Shown: positions 1 to 10,919 of the stretch, piece after piece
Position numbering within the stretch: the first letter of the stretch is position 1
Layout of the letters: each line of letters opens with the position of its first letter
Assembly (NCBI RefSeq): GCF_040183065.1
Contig: NC_091117.1
Location: forward strand, 114,839,226 to 114,903,225
Origin: Periplaneta americana
Taxonomy: Eukaryota > Arthropoda > Insecta > Blattodea > Blattidae
Length of the DNA stretch: 64,000 nt
Direction of reading: 5' to 3'
The notes under the pieces: generated by a model
Databases searched by the model: none
The model's input: only the letters and a program-made list of their open reading frames with translations
What the model was told of the DNA's origin: nothing
Made by a program: the position numbers and the translations under genes

Positions 1-687
1 TGACAATAATTTAAACAATGTGGTCACTTCAAACAGTGTTCATGAATTTAAATATTAAAATATTGTTAAAATACAATGAATAAAATAGTTGTATGGTGTT
101 ATTAATTTTCGTGGTATGGTGTTAAATTAGATATGTTTCAGAGCTACTTGCTATCCCATCATGACTAATATATGTATGACAGAAATAGAATTACCTTAAA
201 TTAATGAAATGAAGTAATTATGTCCATACAATTGTTTTAATCATTGTGTTTTAACAATAATGTAATAATTAAATCCCATTGGCCTTTTTTGTGCTCCGAA
301 ACATATTCATGTTAAAGCAAGTGGATAATTTTTAAAACAAAGGTTACTAGGCTATGAACCTGCCTCGCAAGTTTCTTGTAAAATTTGTATTTCAACACAA
401 AATATAAAAAGAAGTGATGTTTCCAATCTCTTTGCCTGAATTCGAATTCATTAGCGATAACGATAATTTGATTTAGAAACTTAAAACTCCAGATCAGTGA
501 TGACCAACTCAGCTACTCTTACAAAACACTGTGTAGACACATGTGTACTCGCAAGCAAAAAGGAGCAACTTTGGTATTGCAAGCATCGGGTCGATGTGTT
601 TGTGTGCAGGGAAGATCGTTCTTGCACAAAGAGCACGAACTTGTCACCACTTCTCTAGGCACACTTTTCCAACTTCTTCGAATTTAT
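1..687. other. AT-rich sequence without recognisable gene
   Basis: I see no supported coding region, RNA gene or bounded repeat here. The short plus-strand open frame starting at 543 has no domain I recognise and overlaps a more coding-like minus-strand stretch. Confidence 0.5.
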
Positions 688-873
688 TAAGCTACCATTC
701 TTATAAAAATGTTGTCATATTCCAAACCAGGCCGAAGTCGGATGATGCAGCATCTAGACTGTGCTTAATTTCTCTTACGTTTTCCTTATTCATTTGTTCC
801 TGCCTTTGTCTTTTTACAAGTGCAATTTTCCGCTCATGGAAACTGAGTAGCGATACTTTAAACATTTCGTGCA
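688..873 (-). pseudogene. Minus-strand coding-like fragment, helical and charged
   Basis: Read on the minus strand, this stretch gives about 55 residues rich in K, R, E and Q (for example HERKIALVKRQRQEQMNKEN), then a short tail and a stop. The composition looks like an amphipathic helix or coiled coil, as in the C-terminal parts of Myb/SANT-like or transposase-associated proteins. I could not find a clear splice acceptor upstream or any catalytic motif. It may be an exon remnant of an unrecognised gene or chance. I do not assign a function. Confidence 0.25.
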
Positions 874-1603
874 GTTAATCCAAAAATAATTATTCAGAGG
901 ATAATTTCTACGTCAACGAAACTCTCATAATTTCAGAGAACATAGAATCACATCCTGTCCTGAACAACTTTGTTCAAGGGTTTTGTCTTCATGACACCAT
1001 TTTTATTATTCTCGGTACTTGCTACAACTTCTGTTGTACAGTTTCTTTCATGGTTGTGATCCTGTAAGGCTTGCTTCTGTATATATTTCTCATCAACAGA
1101 TGTCACAGGAAGAATAAAGTCAATATCTCTATAAAACTTCTTGTTGCCTCGAATTTAGTTACAGTTTTTTAAGGTATACATTGACTCTAGAAATGTTAGA
1201 TTTCTTAAAAACTTTGTTAAATAATGTTTTGCCTCATCTGGAAGCTCATTTCTTCTAGTTTTTAAAAAAAGCCCAAGTCATTACACATCTAAAAATTGTT
1301 TTAAATGACTAAATAATGTTAATTATAACCTATAAGTTAGTATTCTTATTTATTGAGAATTAATGGAAAACCATATTTACAAACGGTCTGTAGGGGTGTC
1401 ACCGATTGGACAATAAACTCATTGTCACATATATTGACTGCAATATGTCATATTTTGTTCAATGAAGAATTTAAGATAGCATATGTGTAATAATATTACG
1501 CTATAACCATTACTTTAATATTAATATAACTCATAACAAGGTTAATTGAAATTGTTTACAGAATATTACATTGCATCAAAATACATTTTTGGGAATTAGA
1601 AAT

Positions 1604-1911
1604 TTAATTTTGCATACGAAGAAAATTATATAAAACAGTTACAATGTATTTGAACTTGGACTTCCTGGGTATGAAATTCAAACAATGTAAATGAAGACCA
1701 ACTTTGCATTTTTTGCACATAAATCTCGTGCGTTGATGACATTTTGCACATCTCCTTTGAGAAGAGCTTTCTCTCTCATGCTCCTCAGCTTGCCCTCCCA
1801 ATCTCACTTCATTGGTTACTCTGGATGAGACTGAACCTCTGGGTGGATGTCTGTATGGAGCTTTCCCACAGATACCACAATATACTTGCACGATATTTCG
1901 CCGGAATTCAC
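1604..1911 (-). pseudogene. piggyBac transposase, C-terminal part
   Basis: This is the C-terminal end of the transposase whose N-terminal part lies at 4411-5975 across the inserted element. It reads FRRNIVQVYCGICGKAPYRH and ends in a cysteine-rich cross-brace finger (RCAKCHQ, FMCKKCKVGLHLHC). That is the DNA-binding C-terminal zinc finger typical of piggyBac transposases. The reading frame here is open to a stop at 1604. Only the 2.5 kb insertion separates it from the catalytic half, so it is a broken gene rather than a separate one. Confidence 0.85.
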
Positions 1912-1915
1912 AAAT

Positions 1916-4406
1916 GAAGGGTACACGGGAATAACAAACAAGGTCCATCAAAAATCGAAATTGAGTTAATAGTGCCATCTGATAGTAGAAGGGGAGTACT
2001 TTCATGTGGATGCATTGGTTTTGTGTAAGAACGAAAATTGTCCCCAGTATTCTGCGTTAAAGTTTCTGTATACTTTGGAAGAATGAACAATGTCACATCC
2101 ATCCCAAGAAAGAACGAACAATGTCCATTTTAAACACAGAAACTAATGCAGACAGCTGTTACAAACTCAATCTTAGAGTCATAGCACATTGCTGGTTAGT
2201 TTATTTTTACATATGCCAATACGATCTGTATTATACAATAATAATATTATTAAATGACTGTATGATGTTTAGCTGTTATTCCATGTGACAATAAATTATA
2301 TTAATTTTCATTAGAACTACTTGTGAGCATAATACAAACAGCTGTACCATTCCAGTGTTCAGGTATCTGTGGTAGGGTATTGATTATTTCCTTTATTATA
2401 CTTTTATGGTACATATTGTAGTGTTTGTGGTTAGTGCAATTTATTTTTATAATGTGTGACGTTAGAGAAAATGAATTATCCGGACCCATTCCATGTTCTG
2501 TAAATTCAAGGAAGAGAAAAATTACAGGACGTGTTACAGATGCATAAAAAAAAATTCGTGCTATGAGTCACATTATGGGAGAAGACTGTAAATGTTCTCA
2601 TTTTCCGTGTTTTCAGAAAATAAGCCAAAGTGAAAGAAGCGATCTTATTAAACATTTCAATGAGTTAGCATCATATGACACTCAAAATGCTCAGCTTTCA
2701 GAACTAATTTCGGTACTTCCTGTGCAAAGAAGAAAATCCAGAAAAACACAAGCCGAAGCTGATTTTCATAATTTTTCTTACTGATATAAAATGCGAATAA
2801 ACAAAGATAGGCAAAATACTGATGTTCTCGTTTGCTATAAAGCATTTATTGCTCTACATGGAATAACAGGCAGACGTTTAGTCACTTTGAAAACGTCATT
2901 GGCTACTACTGGAAAAGCCCATACAGAAACAAGAGTTAAACATGGAAACAGGCCTCACCAAATGAAAGGAGAGATTTTATCTAAAATTTGTCAGCACATT
3001 CAATCACTTAGAGGTCAAAAAGTCCACTAATCTCGTCACGATAGCGGAAGGTTTTATCTTCCAGAGGACGTGAATATTTCTAAGCTGCTTAAGTTACACT
3101 TAGAAAAAATTCCTGCGAACCCTGTGTCTTACGAGCAATACAGAGTAATTTTTGTCACTAAATACAACATTAGCTGACATTTCACACATTAAATCAGAAA
3201 TTTCCAATGAAAAAGATGCAAGTAAATTAAATAATTTTGAGAAGGAGAAACAAAATTTGATTTGGAAGAATGAATTGCACAAGAAAAAAGGACAGAAGTT
3301 TTATGAAGTAAAACGGGCTCTATCTGCATGGTTTTCCAAAAGAATTACCAGTTCCAAACTTTTCAACTAGTGAGGGCTATTATCGTCGACAGCTGCCCTT
3401 TTATTCTTGTAACATACATACTCTGTCAACAGGAAGATTTGTTTTCTACTTGTATGACCAAAATATTTAAAGTAAAGGCTCTGATGAAGTTTGCTCTATG
3501 GCACCACTGTATGAATATTGTACCAAGCTGCATTGGTGAATTCCGTATCTTCTACGATTCTTGTTCCGGACAAAATAGGAACTTTACGGTATTTAGATTT
3601 TGTCATTATGTAGTACATACTAAGAAGAGGTTTGATGCTCAGTGGATCACATTTCCCACTCGAGGCCACTTGTACCTGGAATGTGACAAAATATGGGACT
3701 CGTCAATCAGAGAGCAAGGTGTGAAGCACCCGATGACTGGAGGCAAGAGATTGCGAATTCTAGGAGGAAACCAAACCATTCATCATTGGAAACAGCTACA
3801 AGGCAAAGTATAAGGAATTACAAATTTTAAAAATGTTTGTTCTCCAACTGCTAGAGAATATTTCAGTCTTCCTCCCACCAATGACGAGTTACAAGAAGTC
3901 AATAACAGTGAATGAGACGATTTTATAGTTCAATCTATTCATTCACAATGGAAAATTCAGTGCATTGATTAGATTAGTGTGTAGATTTGTTTTTCAATAA
4001 TTGTTTGGAACAATGAACACTCAAAGATAAAAATATTTATAATGGGTCAACAATATTTATAACCTTTAAAAAGAATACCCTACACGAAAGTAAACATGTG
4101 CTACATTGTTTGAAAATATTATGCCTGATTCTATTCCCAACAAATATTCAATTAAATTGTGACATTGTTCGTTCTTGCCGTTTATAAAATGTAGCAAAGT
4201 AGACTTTTTGCAGTTTTGCATTGTTGTAATTCATAAAATCAAAACAATATTTTGTCACATATTTGCTTTATAGTGGTACATTCTTGTGTGATAAAAATTT
4301 CAATAAGTTAACAATAAACTATACGTTTCAAGTCCTCAAACTTTAAATTTCATTTATCTCAAAATTATTCTGAAAGGACCTTGTTCGTTATTCCCGTGTA
4401 CCCTTC
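1916..4406 (+). mobile_element. DNA transposon, 4-bp TSD, DUF7869/Sola-like
   Basis: The element begins GAAGGGTACACGGGAATAAC at 1916 and ends with its inverted complement at 4406. The TIR is 31 bp with one mismatch. It is flanked by the direct duplication AAAT (1912-1915 and 4407-4410). Subterminal copies of a GAACGAACAATGTC-like motif occur near 2075 and 2112 and inverted near 4163, as expected for transposase binding sites. It sits in piggyBac copy 1. The related copy 2 has an uninterrupted site near 6603-6620, confirming the insertion. Its coding remnant belongs to the DUF7869-like family. The 4-bp TSD fits the Sola group, which is an inference. Confidence 0.8.
2563..3813 (+). pseudogene. 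DUF7869/Sola-like transposase remnant
   Basis: One frame runs from 2563 to about 3170 with stops at 2782 and 3028. It starts with a Cys-rich CKCSHFPCF motif and includes a conserved-looking RRKSRKTQAEADF stretch. After frame changes, the region to 3813 carries EFRIFYDSCSGQNRN and ITFPTRGHLYLECDK. These are the signature D-x-C-x-GQN-x-N and FP-x-RGH-x2-L-x-CD motifs of a transposase-like family common in insects and aphids, often labelled DUF7869. The D in the first motif is a plausible catalytic acidic residue (inference). Several frame breaks make it non-functional. Confidence 0.7.
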
Positions 4407-4410
4407 AAAT

Positions 4411-5975
4411 GTCAAGTCTTTTTGTACTCCAACTCTTGTTGATGGTAACCATGCATTATGACAGGTTGCATCGAGACCAAATGCAAAAGTGGGTATCACA
4501 TTTCTTTCCACGAAAGCTCACCTTCAAAGAATGAACATTTTCGTCAAATGTATCTACCCCTCCCATGCATTTGTACTTTGCAATAACCGAAGGGCAAGCC
4601 ACCTGAATTTTGCTTTGTTTCCCTGCAATAACACCGACTCGATCTGCTTTCAAAATTGAAGTTACACTGTGGCAGTTCGAAGCAAGAGTGGAAATATTAT
4701 TATCATGCTATCGAACAACAGCAACATCTGTGTTCAGTAAGGACTGACAACAACTTGAGACTTGTAAAGATATTGTCAAAGTATAAATTGTAAGGTGAAA
4801 AAGCTGCTGGTAATCTGCTTTTAAGTTCCAACACAACAGCAGGTCCTAACCCATCTTAGCCTGTCAGTTGTAGCTCCTTGGTATGGTTCAAACACAGCAA
4901 GATAGCCGAGACGTGTCGCTGCTGACTGTAGTTTACATTCAAAACGCAATGGCTTTCTATGAATATGCTGCTTGGCACTATGTCTCCCATAATAGAGAAC
5001 CATTGTTTCAATAGATATGTGACTCGAGCGTGCCTTTTCAAACTGTTGGCCAAAATTATTATTTAGAATCTCGAAGCATCTTCTCACTTTACCAAAATTA
5101 TTATTAGACAGAAGATTGAAATTGTCTAAAAGATGTAAATATTGGTGGATTTCTGTAAACTTACTTCTCCTCATGGTATTCGGTACAAGTTCATTGTGTA
5201 CATCCGATTTTGTTTCCCAAAACATTCTGATGCTTAGGGGAGACATGTATCCAGTCAGTAAGAGAATGAAAATGTAAACTTTTATATCATTTTTGTCCAA
5301 TTCAATAGAATGATTTCTTTGAAGGCATACAATTTTGCCATTTCACACATGCAAGCGAGTATATCCTCTCTGAACAGCAGCCCAAAACATTCGACAGGAG
5401 TAAGTTCCGGTCCATTATAATCTACAAATATTTCATCTACGTCGCCTCTTCCAGAATTACATATAAAGATTTCTTCTTTGTCTGACCACTCTTTATTACG
5501 AAAAGAAATATTAGAAGTGGATTGTTTTTGTTTCTTCTCTGCTAGAGTCTGACTAATACTTGAAATAAACTATCTTTCACCGCGAGAAATATTACAATAA
5601 CACTGTGTTTTCTTTCGTAGACCATAATTATTTCTTTCTTGTATATTCAGATCTGAATTCGGTAGTTTGCTTTCGTCTGTTGAAACTTGAGTGTTTACTT
5701 CCCCAATATAGGAATTAGACATTGTTACCTGGTCAATTTTTTATAGTCCACGGTTATTTCCTTCATCATTATCTTTTGGCACTTCATTGGCAGAAGTAAT
5801 GTTGATTTCAACTGTAGATCTGAGCATTCTTCCTGGAAGATGGTTGATGTCATTAGTTGTCTCGTCACCACTTTCTTCGTCGGTAACTGGTCCATCAGCT
5901 GATGGAAATATGGTAATATCATTTACAGAAGATGCTGCAACTGTATCTTAGTCCATCATCTCCAGTATTTCATAC
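4411..5975 (-). pseudogene. piggyBac transposase, N-terminal and catalytic part
   Basis: On the minus strand the N-terminal acidic leader (ITIFPSADGPVTDEESGDE, near 5890-5930) comes first. The DDE catalytic domain follows at 5300-4821 (MRRSKFTEIHQYLHLLDN; YYGRHSAKQHIHRKPLRFE; GYLAVFEPYQGA), then NLYFDNIFTS near 4775 and KYKCMGGVDTFDENVHSL near 4560. In known piggyBac transposases the first catalytic aspartate lies in a VDESM-like motif; here it reads IETM, so that residue is replaced by E. Frameshifts and stops interrupt the frame. It continues into 1604-1911 beyond the inserted element. Confidence 0.85.
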
Positions 5976-6365
5976 ACAGACTATAACAAATAATAAGTAA
6001 AACAACTATGTAATATAATGAGATCGGACGTTTAATGTATCTGACCAATGTTACCTGAAGGTGACATGTCACTTTGTAGTCCCTATATAGCTACACATTA
6101 TCCACCTCTTTTAATTATTTATTAAAATTGCACAAAAAATATCTATAGTTTAATAATGTATATATGGAAACAAAAATAATACTACTCACCTCTTAGTTCT
6201 ATTTTCACAAACCATTATGTGAAGTGTGCACGAAGTTGAAATTCTTCTCCGTTCACAATGATGTTTTCTTCTCTACTGCTGCAGATTTACGAGCAAATCG
6301 CCAACAATGGTTGAAATTACGTTACCAGATGTCTATTAAGGCATTGTCGACGGCGATTTATGTTT

Positions 6366-6386
6366 ATATATATATATATATATATA
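6366..6386. repeat. (TA)n microsatellite
   Basis: About ten perfect TA units lie just upstream of piggyBac copy 2. Confidence 0.95.
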
Positions 6387-6412
6387 CTGGTAATTTTGGA
6401 CAGCTGTTACGA

Positions 6413-6950
6413 AGTGGCACCTGTAGGTGACATTGGGAAATTAAGAGTTAACTCTTAATAGATAGATTTGACGAAAATGTTCATTGTTTGAGGGTGAGCT
6501 TTCGTGGAAAGAAATTATGGTAGCCACTTTTTGCATATTTTGGTCTCGATGCCGCCTGTCATAATGCGTGATTAGTATCAAGAAGAGATAGAGTACAAAA
6601 AGACTTGACATATTGTGAATTCCGGCGAAATATCGTGCAAGAATGCTGTGGTCTCTATGGGAAAGCTCCATACAGACATCCAGCCAGCAATTCAGACTCA
6701 TCCAGTAATATTATTGCATATATGCTATCTTAATATTCTTCAATGAATAAAATATGACATTACAGTCAATAAATGTGACAATAAGTTTTATTGCCCAATG
6801 TCACCTACATGTGACACTCCTACAGTCCGTTTGTAAATATGATTTTCCATGAATTCTCAATAAACAAGACTTCTATAGGTTATAATTAACATTATTTAGT
6901 CACTTATAAACAATTTGTACATACTGTATGTAATGAGTTTGGGCTAAGAC
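6413..6950 (+). mobile_element. piggyBac copy 2, internally deleted derivative
   Basis: This is a plus-strand relative of the element at 1272-6070. At 6455-6500 it encodes the same FDENVH-x-L-x-VSFRGK stretch, and at 6613-6690 the FRRNIVQ...GKAPYRHP stretch. It lacks the catalytic half. An inverted pair, GGCACCTGTAGGTGACATTG at 6415 and its near complement at 6785-6808, looks like a TIR. It acts as a natural empty-site control: between the two coding stretches it has no counterpart of the 2.5 kb insertion found in copy 1. It is non-autonomous. The exact 3' limit is uncertain because homology with copy 1 continues to about 6945. Confidence 0.65.
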
Positions 6951-7529
6951 GGGTATGATCATATTCCGATAAACTGTACCACGGTCAACCTATAATGGGA
7001 GAGGAGGTAAATGACATCCCCTGTAACCCCGATATATGGGGGATTCAATGGTTTTCCTTTGTCCCCCCCCCCCCGCCAAGGAAACGGTTCTCTCTCCACC
7101 TATGTTATATGCGCAGTTTATTGTTCTTTGTGAATGGTGTGTTTATTTACAAAGTGGACTTCGATTTAATGCACGATTTGTTGGATATGGACGTAATTGA
7201 AGCCCTAAATCCTGAACGTAAAAACAGAAAAAGAAAGTTATTATATAAATTACGTCAAGTTCCCTTCTTGTTAAGTGATGACAAGTTTAGAGGAAAATAC
7301 AGATTCAGAAAAGAATACGTAGAAAAAATTGTTGATATTGTAGGAGAAGGCATCATAAAAGATGCAAGAGGTGGAGCAGTACCATGCAATCTGCAAATTC
7401 TTGCAGCACTTCATACATGGGCCCGAAATGAGGTATGTATTGTTTAGGCATACAATAATTTTATTATGTAAAGCTGAATGAAAATTTATTGAATTTTAAA
7501 ATACAGATATCTTTTATTGAATCCAACCT

Positions 7530-7736
7530 TATACACACAAAATATATAACTGACAGTGAAAAGTGTCTTTTCGTAAGCATGATGATGTGCATTCGACAAA
7601 CACAGGGATAAATTTCAGAACACGGATACAGTACCTTCTTTTCCCTCTTACTTCAAAATTCCAACCTTGTGCACACAAAATAAATAATTGACAGTGAAAA
7701 GTGCCTTTTCGTAAGCATGACGATGTGCAGACAAAT

Positions 7737-7740
<4 letters not shown>
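7530..7740 (+). repeat. Dispersed repeat family A, two tandem partial copies
   Basis: In the Harbinger intron, a truncated copy (about 7530-7606) is followed directly by a fuller copy (about 7607-7740). The shared core includes TCCCTCTTACTTCAAAATTC, then a CACACAAAATAA stretch, then CTTTTCGTAAGCATGA. The same unit recurs at 35462-35610 (same strand) and at 37080-37190 and 37345-37497 (opposite strand). There is no coding content. It may be a MITE or the terminal repeat of a larger element. Confidence 0.8.

Positions 7741-7764
<24 letters not shown>
7741..7764. repeat. Poly-T tract
   Basis: A T homopolymer of about 24 bases ends the dispersed repeat copy, similar to a retroposon tail read on the opposite strand or simple slippage. 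Confidence 0.9.
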
Positions 7765-7767
<3 letters not shown>

Positions 7768-8072
7768 ATAATTGTCAGTGAGGTATCTGTATACTGAAAT
7801 TTCCTCAATCCAGTGCACTTATCTGCCATATTAGAATATATTAACTGGTAACTGTTGGTAATTCTGAATAACTATGTTCTGTTGGAGATAAGATAGGTCT
7901 ATATTAACTTTCTTTTCTTTTAACAGATACAAGACGAAGCTGGTGATCTGCATGGTTTAAACCAACAGTCTGTATCAAATATCTGCCACAGAGTAGACAC
8001 TGCTTTGGCAAGAAGATCGAAAGACTTTATCAGAATGCCTACAAGCAACACAGAACAGCAGACTGTCATGAC

Positions 8073-10919
8073 CAGACATCGGATTCTAGGGCAAATGCCT
8101 ATTTTGTTTCTTTAGGAGAAAAGTAAAAATAATTATTAATATTTGTGTTTCATGGAAATTGAAAGGTATTCAAAGAGTTTTATAGTGCCCTAAAATGCCC
8201 TAAAACGGTTATTAGAGCCTAATTTGTTAATATTCGCCTAAAAATGCCTAACTCACTGTAAAGTTTCGCATTTTACACTTACTTTTTATAATTTATACAT
8301 GCATTCACTGCGAAATTTAAGGCATTTAAAAAGTGGAAAGTTTGCTTCACACCGGCCATGAAACCATTGATAAAGGAAACAAAATGTTTTGAATCTCACG
8401 ACACTCGCAATAGATTTCACCGAATTTAACATGTTTGGAGGCATAAATGCCGACAAAGAACCAACCTTAGTTTTGAAGCAGGCAACAATCACAACATGTG
8501 CTGCTACCGATTCAGAGATATACTATACTATAAAAATGATTGTTTTCGGTCTGAAACCGATTAGCTGTACTGCCCTTCAGAGTGTCATAAAATCACAATT
8601 TTTGGAGAAACAGTGTTTTTGAAATATTTATGAAAAGTCGTAAAACCGCGAATTAGTAGGGTAAACCGTTACAAAATATTTAAAAGAATGGCCCTCCTAG
8701 TGTTAACACTACCAGGAAATGCAACAATAAGTGGAACTTTGTATTTTTGTCCAATTGAATCTCAATAACAACAGTTCATTTGAATGCTCGTTAACAGTTG
8801 CTCTTTCCCTCACGTTATTTGTGTTGAGAAGTTTTGAGCTGTAGGACGTTTTCCTGTGAAGTTTAACGCGATAATGCCGAAAAATATAAGTGCAAAATCT
8901 ACATTGATCCGGCAATGGCTAACAGAATATTCAGAATTCACTTATGATGGAAAAATAATATTCTGCAAGATTTGTAGCAAACAGGTATGTAACAATAGTT
9001 GAAATATATAAATTCTATTAATTTTAATGAGTAGGCCTATAATATTTATACATTGACTGAGCTATCCTGAGGTATAATTCTTTTTAAGACCACTACACTT
9101 TAACCTTTTAAATTCCGATAGTTAAAGTATTTGCAGGTCATTAAAATTTTGATTGTTCGAACCCACTAACTTTGTGATAGAAATACGGCAATACAACAAT
9201 TAGGACTATATTTTAATTCAGTTTACTTTACATTTTTAGATTTCGCAAGAAAAGAAGTGCCACCTAAAGCAGCATGTGCAAGGAGCGGCTCATAAGGCTA
9301 AAGCTCAGCAGAAAAATCAACTGCAACAAACTTTACTAACACAGCCTACTTCATCCAATCTCAGCAGCAATTTCTATGCTGATTTAACCAGAGCGTTTGT
9401 TGCTGCTAACATTCCCTGGAATGCAATTGAAAATCTGGTTTTAAGACAGTTTTTACAAAAATACTGCAAACAAAATATCCCATCTGAGTCGACCCTAAGA
9501 AAAAATTACTTAGAATATACAATGAAACTTTCGCTTCCATTCGGGAGGATATAGGTGATTCTTACATATGGGTCTCTGTGGATGAAACCTCAGATCCTAT
9601 GAATAGGTATATAGCAAATATGGTAGTAGGAAAACTTAGTCCTGATGGACCTTCGATTCCACACCTCGTATGTGTTAAGGAAATTTCGAAAGTGAATAGC
9701 CAAGCCATTGCTTATTTTGTAAATAAAGGCCTACAGTCTTTATACTCAGGTAATATAGACGATTCTAAAGTTCAGTTGTTTTGTACTGATGCTGCCTCAT
9801 ACATGGTTGCTGCAGCTCCACTTCTTAAAACATTTCATCCTAACCTCACGCATGTAACCTGTCTAGCACATGGCCTTCACAGGGTTTCTGAAACAATCCG
9901 GAATGAATTTCCTCTTGTCAATTCGTTTATTTCTAACACAAAAAAATGTTTTTGTAAAGCCCCATCCAGGATTTCAATATTCAGAGAGAACTTTCCAGAT
10001 ATCCCACTCCCACCTCAGCCGGTTGTTACACGATGGGGAACCTGGATTCAGTCAGTGGTGTATTATTCTAAGTATTTTAAAGAAGTGGTCACAGTTATTG
10101 ATAAATTACCTGAAACTGATAGTGCAGCGTGTGTGAAAGCAGTGAAAGATTGTCTGAATGACTCACGAGTGAAAAACGATATTGCCTACATAACATCAAA
10201 CTTTTCTTTCATACCTGCAAGCATTGAACAATTAGAACGTGAAAAACAATCTCTTTGTAGCCAAATAGCAATAGTAAAGGAAGCTCAAGTGAGCATACAT
10301 TCTGCTTTGGGCGAAACTGGGAAAAAAGTTAAAAATAAGTGGGACAACGTATTAAATAAGAATGTAGGATTTTCATTGTTGGAAAAAGTATCAAGAGTGA
10401 TATCGGGGGAAAGTGTAAATGTTCCAGTAAGTATTGATGTTTCTATTGTACCTAATTTAAAATTTGCGCCTCTCACATCAGTTTCGGTTGAAAGAAGTTT
10501 TTCTGCTTTCAAAATGATTCTCAGTGACAAAAGGCAAAGGTTAACTGTGGAGAATTTAGAAAAAATTCTGGTGGTGTACTGTGCAGATAATTATAATAAA
10601 GTCTGAGCATGGAACTGAATTTTAATAACTTAAAATGAGTAATCTTGATATCAATAATCATTATTTCATTAGTTTCAATATATTAAATTTGTGCAGCTCT
10701 GTTTATAAATATAATATAGTATTCTTTTTTAATGTTTAAACATACTTTTTTGTGCGTATTTTAGTGTATAACTAAAAATTTCAGTGAAAGAAATAAGTAT
10801 GATACCTCGATGTGCCTAAAATGCCTATTTTCATTAAAATAGAGCCTAATTTTACAAATTTTGAGCTTATTTTAGGCGCCTAAAACTGCAATTTTTAGTG
10901 CCTAAAAATCCGATGTCTA
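8073..10919 (+). mobile_element. hAT transposon (CGGBP1-like transposase)
   Basis: The left end is CAGACATCGGATTCTAGGGC at 8073. The right end read in reverse is TAGACATCGGATTTTTAGGC, ending at 10919. Flanks are GTCATGAC (8065-8072) and CTCATGAC (10920-10927), an 8-bp target duplication with one substitution, as expected for hAT. The insertion splits the Harbinger transposase exactly between T-V-M-T and Q-F. Both ends contain clusters of GCCTAAAA or CCCTAAAA motifs (8097-8255 and 10805-10905). The element is 2847 bp, a normal full length for hAT, and retains nearly all of its gene. Confidence 0.92.
8874..10606 (+). pseudogene. hAT transposase, BED finger plus DDE/hATC domain
   Basis: Exon 1 (8874-8984, 37 codons, start MPKNISAKSTLIRQWL) carries CKIC, the first half of a BED-type C2H2 finger. 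It ends AACAG|GTATGT. Exon 2 starts at 9240 after CATTTTTAG with ISQEKKCHLKQH, which supplies the second half of the finger. The frame shifts near 9520-9550, then stays open to 10606: WVSVDETSDPMNRYIANMVV and FCTDAASYM in the catalytic core, THVTCLAHGLHRV, and C-terminal TSVSVERSFSAFKMILSDKR, the hATC dimerisation motif. One frameshift seems to be the main lesion. The N-terminus resembles the exon at 40900-41010. Confidence 0.88.

Larger units (their letters stand above)
1272..6070 (-). mobile_element. piggyBac-family element, copy 1, decayed and interrupted
   Basis: The minus strand carries a decayed piggyBac transposase between about 5975 and 1604. Motifs such as GTGTCACC near 1396 and GGTGACATGTCAC near 6066 resemble the inverted terminal motifs of copy 2 (6413-6436 and 6785-6808). 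The downstream flank is shared with copy 2 in inverted orientation as far as an AGCCCAA motif near 1272 (its complement lies near 6945). I could not place the TTAA target duplication, so the outer limits are approximate. The element is split by the 4-bp-TSD element at 1916-4406. Confidence 0.75.
7169..8072 (+). pseudogene. HARBI1-like nuclease, exons 1-2 (5' half)
   Basis: Exon 1 (7169-7432) encodes a Harbinger N-terminus including LRQVPFLLSDDKFRGKYRFR, a helical DNA-binding region in this family. It ends in a good donor (GAG|GTATGT). A 494-bp intron carrying a dispersed repeat follows, and exon 2 starts at 7927 after TTTTAACAG. Exon 2 reads IQDEAGDLHGLNQQSVSNIC, an HTH-like stretch, and is cut at codon TVMT by the hAT insertion. 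I chose the Met at 7169 because the upstream open sequence (from 6995) contains a homopolymer C run and no family similarity. The start could lie elsewhere. Confidence 0.75.

Noticed and set aside
7055..7078. Extension of the Harbinger gene upstream to 6995
   Set aside because: The open frame passes through a run of C and unrelated sequence; the family-like sequence begins at about 7169.
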